NCBI GenBank assembly: GCA_002325375.1
Contig: DCRZ01000009.1
Coordinates: 416,661-480,660 of the forward strand
DNA length: 64,000 nt
Direction: 5' to 3'
From: Rhodospirillaceae bacterium UBA1479
GTDB lineage: Bacteria > Pseudomonadota > Alphaproteobacteria > Rhodospirillales > Casp-alpha2
Made by a program: the position numbers and the translations under genes. This document shows positions 49,826-57,827 of this stretch, one piece after another. The notes under the pieces were generated by a model. It was not told where the DNA came from, ran no database searches, and saw only the letters and a program-made list of their open reading frames with translations. Positions within the stretch are counted from its first letter, which is position 1, and each line of letters starts with the position of its first letter.

Positions 49826-50935
49826 ATGACGAGTGACGAAGTCCGCGTCATGTTGGTCGACGATTCCGCCGTGATCCGCGGCCTGATCGCGCGCATGATC
49901 GAGGGCGAGCCGGGTTTGCGCATCGCGGCGTCGGTCGGCAACGGCCAGATGGCCGTTGACCGCCTGAAGGCGCATCCCGTCGACGTCATCATTCTGGACA
50001 TCGAAATGCCGGTGATGGACGGCCTGACGGCGCTCCCGAAGCTTTTGGAGATCAAACCCGACGTCAAAATCATCATGGCGTCGACCCTGACGGAAAAGAA
50101 TGCCGAGATCAGCCTGCGCGCCCTTCAGGCCGGGGCCACGGACTATGTACCGAAGCCGACGGCAACCCGCGAAATTTCCGGCAGCGACACCTTCAAGCAG
50201 GAACTTCTGGAAAAGATCCGTCAACTCGGCCTGGTCAGCAGGCGCGCCGCATCGACGCCGGGTGCCGCCACGGCCAGTCCTGTGCCCAAGGAGCGGATGG
50301 CCAAGCCGCTTTACGACAAACAAGTGCAATTACGGACGGGCGGCGGAACGGCCCGCCCGCGTATTTTGGCGGTCGGCAGTTCAACCGGCGGGCCGCAGGC
50401 CCTGTTCCAGTTGTTCAAGGACATCCGGCCGGACATCAACATGCCGGTGATGGTGACCCAGCACATGCCGGCGACCTTCACCGCCATCCTGGCCGAGCAT
50501 ATCGCCAAGTCCACCGGCTGGCCCTGCACGGAGGCCGCCGATGGCGTGCCGCTGGAGGCCGGGCATATCTACATTGCGCCGGGCAATTTTCACATGACGG
50601 TCGAACGGTCCGGGGCGGGTATGGTGATCCGCACCAACCAGGATCCGCCAGAGAATTTCTGCCGGCCTTCCGTCGATCCCATGTTGCGTTCGATTGCCGC
50701 CGAATTCGGTGGTGCGGTGCTGACGGTTATTCTCACAGGCATGGGGCATGACGGTCGCGATGGCGCCAAGGTTGTGGCCGAGGCCGGTGGGACGGTTCTG
50801 GCCCAGGACGAGGCGTCGAGCGTCGTTTGGGGCATGCCGGGGGCGGTCGCCACGGCCGGGTTGTGCGAGGCGGTCCTGCCGCTCAATGACTTGGGTCCAC
50901 ATGTCATGAACAAGCTACGTACGAGGGCCGCATGA
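49826..50935 (+). CDS. cheB: Chemotaxis methylesterase/glutaminase CheB
   Basis: The 369-residue enzyme demethylates chemoreceptors after phosphorylation by CheA. The receiver has VDDSAVIRGLI and Asp58 (ILDIEMPVMDG); the esterase has the catalytic Ser in AVGSSTGGPQAL, His in VTQHMPATFT and Asp in TGMGHDGRDGA. A Pro/Ala-rich linker separates the two. Its stop overlaps the start of cheR by four bases. Confidence 0.95.
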   Translation: MTSDEVRVMLVDDSAVIRGLIARMIEGEPGLRIAASVGNGQMAVDRLKAHPVDVIILDIEMPVMDGLTALPKLLEIKPDVKIIMASTLTEKNAEISLRALQAGATDYVPKPTATREISGSDTFKQELLEKIRQLGLVSRRAASTPGAATASPVPKERMAKPLYDKQVQLRTGGGTARPRILAVGSSTGGPQALFQLFKDIRPDINMPVMVTQHMPATFTAILAEHIAKSTGWPCTEAADGVPLEAGHIYIAPGNFHMTVERSGAGMVIRTNQDPPENFCRPSVDPMLRSIAAEFGGAVLTVILTGMGHDGRDGAKVVAEAGGTVLAQDEASSVVWGMPGAVATAGLCEAVLPLNDLGPHVMNKLRTRAA

Positions 50936-51747
50936 AACCGGATGATTTCCAGTTCATGTCGACGATGCTGAAGCAGCGCTCGGGCCTGGTCCTGAACGAG
51001 GACAAGGCCTATCTGCTGGAAAGCCGCCTGATGCCCGTGGCCCGTGCCCATAACATCAAGGGCGTCGAGGAACTGATCACGGAAATTCGCAAGTCCAACA
51101 ACGAGGCGATGATCGTCGAGGTCATGGAAGCGATGACCACGAATGAATCGTTCTTCTTCCGCGATATCAAGCCTTTCGATCTGTTCCGTGAGCATGTCCT
51201 GCCGCATATGCTGGAAAAGTGCGCGGCCAAGAAATCCCTGCGCATCTGGTGCGCTGCCGCGTCGAACGGGCAGGAACCCTATTCGCTGGCCATGCTGTTG
51301 AAGGAAGAGGGTGCCAAGCTTTCCGGTTGGCGGGTCGAGATCGTCGGGACCGACATTTCACGCCAGGTTCTGAAGAAGGCGGAAAACGGGCTCTATTCCC
51401 AGTTCGAGGTGCAGCGCGGTCTGCCCATCACCATGCTGGTCAAGTATTTCGACAAGGTCGATGACCAATGGCAGCTGAAACCCGAAATCCGGAGCATGGT
51501 TCAGTACAAGTACTATAACCTGCTGGAAAACCTGGCGCCGCTGGGCCATTTCGACGTGGTGTTTTGCCGCAACGTGCTGATCTATTTCGATCAGCCGACC
51601 AAGAGCAAGGTGCTGGCCGGCGTGGCGGACCTGATGCCCGATTACGGCATGCTGTTCCTGGGCGGGGCCGAAACGGTTCTCGGCGTGTCGGACAAATTCG
51701 CCCCTGTTTCCGGCCAACGCGGCATCTACGCCCTGACCGGCAAATAG
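50932..51747 (+). CDS. cheR: Chemotaxis receptor methyltransferase CheR
   Basis: The 271-residue SAM-dependent enzyme methylates glutamates of chemoreceptors. Visible features are TTNESFFFRDIKPFDLF, IWCAAASNGQEPYSLAM (SAM site), VGTDISRQVLKKAENGLYSQFEVQRGLP, FDVVFCRNVLIYFD and LFLGGAETVLG. It is the last gene of the che operon and is followed by a terminator shared with ctrA. Confidence 0.95.
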   Translation: MKPDDFQFMSTMLKQRSGLVLNEDKAYLLESRLMPVARAHNIKGVEELITEIRKSNNEAMIVEVMEAMTTNESFFFRDIKPFDLFREHVLPHMLEKCAAKKSLRIWCAAASNGQEPYSLAMLLKEEGAKLSGWRVEIVGTDISRQVLKKAENGLYSQFEVQRGLPITMLVKYFDKVDDQWQLKPEIRSMVQYKYYNLLENLAPLGHFDVVFCRNVLIYFDQPTKSKVLAGVADLMPDYGMLFLGGAETVLGVSDKFAPVSGQRGIYALTGK

Positions 51748-51772
51748 ATTTTCTGTCTAAATCCCAACAACA

Positions 51773-51797
51773 AAGAGGCGGGAATGTCCCGCCTCTT
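51773..51797. terminator. Terminator between convergent cheR and ctrA
   Basis: AAGAGGCGGGA (51773-51783) and TCCCGCCTCTT (51787-51797) form a perfect 11-bp stem with a three-base loop; rightward it is followed by GTTC and leftward by TGTTGTTGGG. It probably ends both transcripts. Confidence 0.8.
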
Positions 51798-51830
51798 GTT
51801 CGCTGAACCTTTAAGGATGCTGCCCGGGCG

Positions 51831-52535
51831 TCAGCCGTTGGCAACCGCCTTTTGCGTTGGTTCCGGGTCGCGCAGCACGTAGCCGCGTCCCCAGACCGTT
51901 TCGATGTAATTCTCGCCGCCGGTCGCCGTCGACAGCTTCTTCCGCAGCTTGCAGATAAACACGTCGATGATCTTCAATTCGGGCTCGTCCATGCCGTTGT
52001 AGAGATGGTTGAGAAACATCTCCTTGGTCAGGGTCGTGCCCTTGCGCAGGCTGAGTAGCTCGAGAATGCCGTATTCCTTGCCGGTCAGATGAATCGGCTG
52101 GCTGTCGACTTCGACGGTCCGGGTATCCAGATTGACCATCAGGCGGCCGGTTTGGATGACCGACTGGGCGTGGCCCTGGGAACGCCGGACGATGGCCTGA
52201 ATACGGGCCATCAGTTCTTCCTTGATGAACGGTTTGGTCAGGTAATCGTCGGCGCCGTGGCCGAGCCCCTTGACCTTGCTTTCCGATTCACCCAGACCCG
52301 ACAGGATCAGCACCGGGGTGTTGACCCGGGAATCGCGCAGCCGGCGCAGGACTTCGAACCCGTCCATATCCGGCAGCATGATATCGAGCACGATGATGTC
52401 GTAATCGTAGAGCTTTCCGATCTCTAACCCGTCCTCGCCCAGGTCGGTCGTATCGACGACCATGTTGGCCGATTCAAGCATCATCTTGACGCTTTTCTGG
52501 GTCGAGGGATCGTCTTCGACGAGCAGCACACGCAT
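51831..52535 (-). CDS. ctrA: Cell-cycle/motility response regulator CtrA
   Basis: The 234-residue OmpR-type regulator has a receiver (LLVEDDPSTQKSVKMMLE, Asp51 in IVLDIMLPD, Lys in LTKPF) and a winged-helix DNA-binding domain (HLTGKEYGILELLSLRKG, TLTKEMFLNHLYNGMDEPELKIIDVFICKLRKKL in part: FICKLRKKL). The sequence is the highly conserved CtrA type. In Rhodospirillales it mainly controls motility and related genes. AGGAGG lies just before ATG 52535. TTAA-type sites lie upstream, so autoregulation and control of divergent fliI are possible. Confidence 0.96.
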   Translation of the reverse strand: MRVLLVEDDPSTQKSVKMMLESANMVVDTTDLGEDGLEIGKLYDYDIIVLDIMLPDMDGFEVLRRLRDSRVNTPVLILSGLGESESKVKGLGHGADDYLTKPFIKEELMARIQAIVRRSQGHAQSVIQTGRLMVNLDTRTVEVDSQPIHLTGKEYGILELLSLRKGTTLTKEMFLNHLYNGMDEPELKIIDVFICKLRKKLSTATGGENYIETVWGRGYVLRDPEPTQKAVANG

Positions 52536-52546
52536 GAACGGCCTCC

Positions 52547-52577
52547 TTAATCGGACGCATTAACCTTTGTTAACCAT
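52547..52577. promoter_or_regulatory. Cluster of TTAA half-sites before ctrA (candidate CtrA sites)
   Basis: TTAA occurs at 52547, 52560 and 52570, the last as TTAACCAT, a known CtrA half-site form. The pair 52560/52570 has a six-base spacer instead of the canonical seven, so the match to TTAA-N7-TTAAC is imperfect. Confidence 0.4.
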
Positions 52578-52633
52578 AACCTCCGTGGCGAATCGGCGCA
52601 AGTTGACGGACTGTCCCCAGGAATATTTCGTTA

Positions 52634-52649
52634 TTAAGCAGAGGCTTAA
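52634..52649. promoter_or_regulatory. Second TTAA pair upstream of fliI
   Basis: TTAA (52634-52637) and TTAAC (52646-52650) are separated by eight bases, close to the CtrA consensus spacing of seven. The pair lies about 75 bases before the fliI start. It is suggestive only. Confidence 0.3.
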
Positions 52650-52722
52650 CACTCCATCAACCGTTGTCCGTGATAGTATGGTCAGGCAATAAAAACGGTA
52701 TTCGGATTCGCGGTCAAAGCGC

Positions 52723-54108
52723 TTGTACACGTTCGTCAATGACATTCTGAATGAAGTCGACCGGCACACCGGGCAGGTTTACTTTGGCCGGGTCGCAAAC
52801 ATCGTCGGCCTGTTGGTCGAGGTCGAGGGCCTTCAGGGCGCTGTCTCCGTTTCCGACCATTGCGACATCACCACCAAGAACGGCAGCATCGTTCCCTGCG
52901 AGGTCGTCGGGTTCCGCGACGGCAAGGCGCTGGTCATGCCGTTCGGCGCTGTCGACGGCATCGGCATGGGCTGCAAGGTCGAGGTCGGCGCGTCGGAGCC
53001 GGTCATCTATCCGATTGAGGCCTGGCTGGGCCGTGTCATCGACGCCTTCGGCCGGCCGATCGACGGCAAGGGGCCGCTGCCCACGGGCTCGACCCCTTAT
53101 CCGATCCACACGGCACCGCCGCCCGCCCATGAACGCTCACGGATCGGCGGCAAGGTCGATCTCGGCGTGCGTGCCATGAACACTTTCCTGACCTGCTGTC
53201 GCGGGCAGCGGCTTGGCATTTTCGCCGGGTCTGGGGTCGGCAAATCGACGTTGTTGTCGATGATGGCGCGCAACACGGATGCCGAGGTCAGCGTGATCGG
53301 CCTGGTCGGTGAACGCGGCCGCGAGGCCCGTGAGTTCATCGAGGATCATTTGGGCGAAGAAGGCCTGAAACGTTCCGTGGTCGTCGTTGCAACCTCGGAC
53401 GAGCCGCCCCTGGTACGCCGGCAGGCCGCCTTTATGACCATGGCGGTGGCGGAATTTTTCCGTGACTGCGGCGCCAACGTGCTGTGCCTGATGGACAGCG
53501 TCACCCGTGTCGCCATGGCGCAACGGGAAATCAGCCTGGCCGTGGGCGAACCGCCGGCCTCCAAGGGGTATACGCCTTCCGTCTTCGCGTTGTTGCCGCG
53601 GCTTTTGGAACGCGCCGGACCCGGCCGTCAGGGGCAGGGCGACGTGACCGGTCTGTTCACGGTGCTGGTCGAGGGCGATGACCATAACGAGCCCGTGGCC
53701 GATGCCGTGCGCGGCATCCTGGACGGCCACGTCGTGCTTGACCGCGCGATCGCCGAGCGGGGCCGCTATCCCGCCATTAACATCCTGCGTAGCGTGTCCC
53801 GAACCATGCCGGCCTGCAACACGCCGGAACAGAACGCCCTGGTCGTCCGCGCGCGGCAACTGTTGTCCGTCTACGAAGATATGGCGGAACTGATCCGCCT
53901 TGGCGCCTATCGCCGCGGCTCGGACCCCAAGGTCGATGAATCGATCAAATACTATGACGCCATTGAAGGATTCCTGGGCCAGGAAATCGGTGACGTCACG
54001 GACCTCGACAGCTGCTATCGCCTGCTGGCGGAAACCCTTGAGATGCCTGCACCCGAACCGCAACACGCGGCTGCGGCACCTGCCGGTGGCGCGGCCCCGG
54101 CGGCGTGA
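52723..54108 (+). CDS. fliI: Flagellar export ATPase FliI
   Basis: The 461-residue ATPase energises the flagellar type III export apparatus at the cytoplasmic face. It has LPTGSTPYPIH-type loop, Walker A FAGSGVGKSTLLSMMARN, GLVGERGREAREFIED, the Walker B strand VLCLMDSVTRVAMAQREI and the F1-ATPase-like GQGDVTGLFTVLVEGDDHNEPVAD. No ATG precedes the conserved part; the frame is closed by a stop at 52690, so TTG 52723 is the best start, an unusual choice. A Pro/Ala tail of about 20 residues ends the protein. fliJ follows after 29 bases. Confidence 0.94.
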   Translation: MYTFVNDILNEVDRHTGQVYFGRVANIVGLLVEVEGLQGAVSVSDHCDITTKNGSIVPCEVVGFRDGKALVMPFGAVDGIGMGCKVEVGASEPVIYPIEAWLGRVIDAFGRPIDGKGPLPTGSTPYPIHTAPPPAHERSRIGGKVDLGVRAMNTFLTCCRGQRLGIFAGSGVGKSTLLSMMARNTDAEVSVIGLVGERGREAREFIEDHLGEEGLKRSVVVVATSDEPPLVRRQAAFMTMAVAEFFRDCGANVLCLMDSVTRVAMAQREISLAVGEPPASKGYTPSVFALLPRLLERAGPGRQGQGDVTGLFTVLVEGDDHNEPVADAVRGILDGHVVLDRAIAERGRYPAINILRSVSRTMPACNTPEQNALVVRARQLLSVYEDMAELIRLGAYRRGSDPKVDESIKYYDAIEGFLGQEIGDVTDLDSCYRLLAETLEMPAPEPQHAAAAPAGGAAPAA

Positions 54109-54137
54109 CCAGGACCTGACGGAGACATCAAAACCCC

Positions 54138-54581
54138 ATGGCCGCCGGTCTGAAGAACCTGATCCGCCTGCATGAATGGACCGTCGATGAACGGCGGCGC
54201 GAGCTTGGCCAGCACATCCGCAAGCTGAATGAACTGGATCAGCTGGTTCGCGATCTGGAGACCGAATTGAAGCGCGAACAGGCGCTTGCCGGGTCCAGCG
54301 AAATGGGCATCACTTTTGGCGCCTACTACAACCTGTTCCGGTATCGGCGTGGTCTTCTAGATCAGAAAATCCGTGCCAAGGAGGCGGAAATCCTGGAGGC
54401 CCGGGACATCCTCAGCCGCGCCTTCATGGAATTGAAGAAATATCAGGTCGCCGACGAAATTCGTAAGCGCGAAGCGGCACTGGAAGAAGCGCGCCGGGAA
54501 CAGGGCGAATTGGACGAACTGGGTCTGCAGCTCTATCGCCGTCAATCGGCGCGTCGCAAGGCTGCCAGTACGGCGGGTTAA
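54138..54581 (+). CDS. fliJ: Flagellar export protein FliJ
   Basis: The 147-residue coiled-coil protein acts as the central stalk/chaperone escort of the FliI ATPase ring. It is almost entirely charged helix: RLHEWTVDERRRELGQHIRKLNELDQLVRDLETELKREQAL (in part ELDQLVRDLETELKREQ) and MELKKYQVADEIRKREAALEEARREQ. The position directly after fliI and the length fit FliJ. Its stop is 15 bases from the stop of the convergent QueF-like gene. Confidence 0.9.
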   Translation: MAAGLKNLIRLHEWTVDERRRELGQHIRKLNELDQLVRDLETELKREQALAGSSEMGITFGAYYNLFRYRRGLLDQKIRAKEAEILEARDILSRAFMELKKYQVADEIRKREAALEEARREQGELDELGLQLYRRQSARRKAASTAG

Positions 54582-54596
54582 ACCGCGGGCGTTCGA

Positions 54597-54983
54597 TCAG
54601 ATCGAATGCAGATGTGCCAGAAGGGCCGCGTTGTTCCATTGCGGCTGACGGTCCTCGACCAGAATTTTATGTTCCGACACACCATCCGCGGCACCCCGGC
54701 GGGTGACGATCTGGACCCAGCGCGGCACCAGTTCATTGCTGACATCCTGCAGGATCGTTGTCGCCAGATTTTCGTGTGACGGCCAATCACCGCCTTCCAA
54801 CGCCCGCAGGTAGGCGGCGAAGGCGGCGGGCGAGACGGTCAGCGCGTCAGGTACGTAACGCAGCGCGACATCGATTGATCCGCCCAGCGCGGTGAGCCGG
54901 CCGCTCAGACTCGACACGAAATCGATGTTGCGATCCGGATTGGGGGCTGGGGCTAGAACCGCCCGCCGCTGCCACAGATCCAT
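54597..54983 (-). CDS. QueF-like T-fold protein lacking catalytic residues, in flagellar operon
   Basis: The 128-residue product aligns by eye with 7-cyano-7-deazaguanine reductase QueF. ALRYVPDALTV matches the family YIPDxxxV, AAYLRAL the YLxSF helix, SHENLATTILQDV the FHExxxxxIxxDL substrate helix, and LVPRWVQI the DPRYIEV strand, followed by RRG. However, the catalytic Cys (in TSLCPKTGQP) aligns to SSLSGRLTALG without a Cys, and the ESK motif is SPAA. The protein is thus probably a non-catalytic T-fold binding protein. ATG 54983 lies 14 bases after the fliK-like stop, so it is cotranscribed with flagellar genes. The role is unknown. Confidence 0.6.
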   Translation of the reverse strand: MDLWQRRAVLAPAPNPDRNIDFVSSLSGRLTALGGSIDVALRYVPDALTVSPAAFAAYLRALEGGDWPSHENLATTILQDVSNELVPRWVQIVTRRGAADGVSEHKILVEDRQPQWNNAALLAHLHSI

Positions 54984-54996
54984 GGTTCCGTTCTCC

Positions 54997-56697
54997 CTAT
55001 ACGACCAGTCCAACACCGCCCTTGGCCGGGGCAGGGGGTTCGACCGCGATGAAATTGGCAGGTTGCGCCTGAAATCCGACGCCACCCCGGAACCCGGTGA
55101 TATCGCCGGACATCTCGTAAAGATGGCGGATATCGTTGCGCATATCCGGGGGCAAATGCGCGTCCGATCGGACCACCATGTCCATTCGCCGGTGCGCGGT
55201 GTCGACCAGACCGTCCAATTGAATGTGTCCCAGCTTCGACAAGGTGACGTCAATCACGAAACGGGTGCCGGGGCCGTGCTCCGCGTCGTCGTCATCCTCG
55301 GCTTGGGCGCGGGTGAACAGGCGGATCTGTTCCAACTGTTCGCCATTCATGAAAGGGATCATGAAAATGCGCCAGTCTCCGGTGGTCGGTTCGTCCGCCA
55401 GGCGCGACAGCTGTCCCATATCCTCGCGCATGCGGCCCAATAATCCCGGATTAACCCGCTGCAATACCCGCACGGTATTGTCGCCCAGCCAGGCGCGGAC
55501 ATCGCCGCCTCGCACGGCCGACAGAAAGAACATGATGTTCGCCGTCATGTTGCCGTCCGGGCGCGGCAAGACCGCATGCAGGAGATGTTGTGCGGTGTTG
55601 GGCGCCGCCTGCGCCAGGGTCTCGACCACATCGCGCATGGCCGGCCAATGGCGGTCGAGGAACAGGGCCTGGCGAAGCGCCAGTTGGGCGTTGTCGAGAA
55701 GCGGTTCCGGCTGCGCCGGAGGCAGCGGCGCGCTGGTCACGCTAAGCACCACGCGGGCGCCCTCGGGCGGCGGGTTCGCACCGGCCAGGGCGACGGGGCC
55801 CAGCGGCGTTTCGACAATGGCTTGGCCACCGGTCTGTGTGCCGCTGACGATTCCGGTCAGTGTCTGCCCCAGGGCCGCAAGCGGCGGCGTCGGCCCTTGG
55901 GTTTGGGTCAGGGCGGCCGCCCCGCCCGGCGGAGCGGGCTGCAGGGTTGTGATCTGAACCGTGAACTGGGTTCCGGCGGGCAAAGTCTGGGGCGGGTTGG
56001 CCTGCGGAGAAGGCGTGGAAGAAGGGGATGCCCCTGCCTGGCCCGGGCCGAAAGGGCCACCGGTCTGGGGGGCGGGTGTGGTTCCGGAAAGAGGCCCGCC
56101 GGAGGGGGCGGGCTGCCCGCCCAAGGGGCCCGTTCCCGTCGTGCCTAAAAAAGCGGATCCCGTTCCCCCGGGCCCGCCGGGCACGGAGGCGCCGGGTGGT
56201 ATGGCGGGCAATAAGGGTGCAGGAATCCCGGATGCCGGACGCAGCAGGGTCGCGATCAGGCTGTTGCCTTCGGCGAAGGGCGGCAGGTTGAGCGCCGCCG
56301 TGCCGGTGGCGGCCTGGGCGCCGGCCTGGAGGGATTGGGCCGCGGCGCGTAGTGCTGCGGCCGGGCTTTGGCCGTTGATCGCGGCGATGATGAATTGAAG
56401 CTGCGGGCCGCGCCCGTTCAACTGCAGGGTGACCTTGTCGCCGGGGTTCAAGTTCAAGAGGGCCTGCAACTGCAACTGCAATTTGCCGACCACGCCCTCT
56501 AGGGTCGCAAGCCCCTGTGGGGTGACAGTGGCGATCTGCAGGTCGAAGCGCGCCCCCAGGGCGGCATCAAGGATCACCTGCGGCACGGAAATTTGGGCTT
56601 GGGCCGGGGGCAGGGTGATGGCGGTCGGCGGCGGCAGGGGCGCAGTGACCGTCGGCGTCACCGGTGGGGGCGGCGGCGGTACGGAAATTTCCGACAT
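54997..56697 (-). CDS. FliK-like flagellar hook-length control protein
   Basis: The 566-residue protein is rich in Pro, Gly, Gln and Thr in its first 320 residues, with an early structured part (LQLQLQALLNLNPGDKVTLQL) and then low-complexity sequence, as expected for a molecular ruler. The C-terminal part (GDWRIFMIPFMNGEQLEQIRLFTR, RFVIDVTLSKLGHIQLDGLVD) resembles FliK C-terminal domains that switch export specificity. It lies between flhF and the QueF-like gene. ATG 56697 was chosen; a TTG five codons upstream is less likely. Assignment is from composition, domain and context, not from close identity. Confidence 0.75.
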   Translation of the reverse strand: MSEISVPPPPPPVTPTVTAPLPPPTAITLPPAQAQISVPQVILDAALGARFDLQIATVTPQGLATLEGVVGKLQLQLQALLNLNPGDKVTLQLNGRGPQLQFIIAAINGQSPAAALRAAAQSLQAGAQAATGTAALNLPPFAEGNSLIATLLRPASGIPAPLLPAIPPGASVPGGPGGTGSAFLGTTGTGPLGGQPAPSGGPLSGTTPAPQTGGPFGPGQAGASPSSTPSPQANPPQTLPAGTQFTVQITTLQPAPPGGAAALTQTQGPTPPLAALGQTLTGIVSGTQTGGQAIVETPLGPVALAGANPPPEGARVVLSVTSAPLPPAQPEPLLDNAQLALRQALFLDRHWPAMRDVVETLAQAAPNTAQHLLHAVLPRPDGNMTANIMFFLSAVRGGDVRAWLGDNTVRVLQRVNPGLLGRMREDMGQLSRLADEPTTGDWRIFMIPFMNGEQLEQIRLFTRAQAEDDDDAEHGPGTRFVIDVTLSKLGHIQLDGLVDTAHRRMDMVVRSDAHLPPDMRNDIRHLYEMSGDITGFRGGVGFQAQPANFIAVEPPAPAKGGVGLVV

Positions 56698-56743
56698 TGG
56701 TGCGACCCCCAAATTGTGCTGCGGCCGTCCGCGACCGGAGGGC

Positions 56744-57796
56744 TCAGCCCTCGGCAGGAAGGGCGACGTTGATCATCCGTTCGTGGCCGTCGATCAGGTC
56801 TTCCAGATCGACGTCTTCATCTTCCTGGTTGCGCAGGGGAAGTTCCGCATTCAGGCTGAGAACCTCACCGTACAGCAGGTCCGCCAGGTCGGGTGCGCCG
56901 GTCGGGAAGAAACCGTCGATGGGATCGGCGGATCCGGTGGTTCCGGCCAGGGCCAGTCCGGCGCTTTCCATGGCTGCCAGGATTGCCCCCATGCGGCCGG
57001 TGGCGTCCGTGCGGGTGACCAGCATACGTTTGATGCCGAGTGACCCGAACGCCATGGCCACGTCCGCGGCTTCCAGCGCGTCCATGCCCGCGTTCAGAAC
57101 CAGCACCGGCTCGGCCGGGGCGGCGTTGACGAAATCGAACAGGCCGTCCATTTCTGTGTGCGAGCGATGATTGACCCCCGGGGAATCGATCAGCACCACG
57201 GTTCGCTTGGGAATACGGGCCATGAATTGGGCCAGTTCCTCGGCGGTTTCAGTGATGAAGAGTTCCTGGCCCATGACCTTGGCAAAGGCGGTCAGTTGCT
57301 CGACCGCACCGGCACGCTTCAGGTCGGTGGTCAGAAGCTGCACGGAGCGCCGCGCCATCAGCGCCCGCGCGGCCAGTTTCACCAGGGCCAGCGTCTTGCC
57401 GGCGCCCGGCGGGCCGACCAGAATCAGGCGTTGGTTGTCGGCGGTCACGTCAACGGGGACGAAATTGAAATCGAGGGCCAGGGTGCCGGTCAAAGCCGCG
57501 ATCGGTGTGCGCGGTTCCATGTCGGCGGCGGCCTGGGACAGGCGGTCGGCCAGGTTCATCGGCACACCGTGCAGCAGCAATGTTTCCAAAACCTGGTCGA
57601 AGCGCTGTTCCGGCGCCATGGCGACATGGCCCAGGCGGGGATCGCTGGCGTCCTGCTGACGGGCGGCGACAATCCGCGCCTCGCCGCTGATCGGGTTGGT
57701 CTGGGTCGATACGATGGTCGCCTCGTCACCCAGTTCGCGCCGCACAAGGGTCATCGCCTGTCGCAGGTTCGCCGCCTTGAATGTGAGAAGCCGCAT
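56744..57796 (-). CDS. flhF: Flagellar SRP-like GTPase FlhF
   Basis: The 350-residue GTPase directs the position and number of flagella. It starts MRLLTFKAANLRQAMTLVRRELGDEATIVST, the FlhF basic domain, and has the SRP-type GTPase motifs GPPGAGKTLALVKLAARAL, DLKRAGAVEQLTAFAKVM, LIDSPGVN and VTRTDATGRMGAIL. The usual DTAG is DSPG here. It is shorter than gammaproteobacterial FlhF, mainly because of a short linker. It follows flhA by 31 bases. Confidence 0.92.
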   Translation of the reverse strand: MRLLTFKAANLRQAMTLVRRELGDEATIVSTQTNPISGEARIVAARQQDASDPRLGHVAMAPEQRFDQVLETLLLHGVPMNLADRLSQAAADMEPRTPIAALTGTLALDFNFVPVDVTADNQRLILVGPPGAGKTLALVKLAARALMARRSVQLLTTDLKRAGAVEQLTAFAKVMGQELFITETAEELAQFMARIPKRTVVLIDSPGVNHRSHTEMDGLFDFVNAAPAEPVLVLNAGMDALEAADVAMAFGSLGIKRMLVTRTDATGRMGAILAAMESAGLALAGTTGSADPIDGFFPTGAPDLADLLYGEVLSLNAELPLRNQEDEDVDLEDLIDGHERMINVALPAEG

Positions 57797-57827
57797 GATC
57801 GTTTCTCCTGTAGCTTTCTGCCGTACG

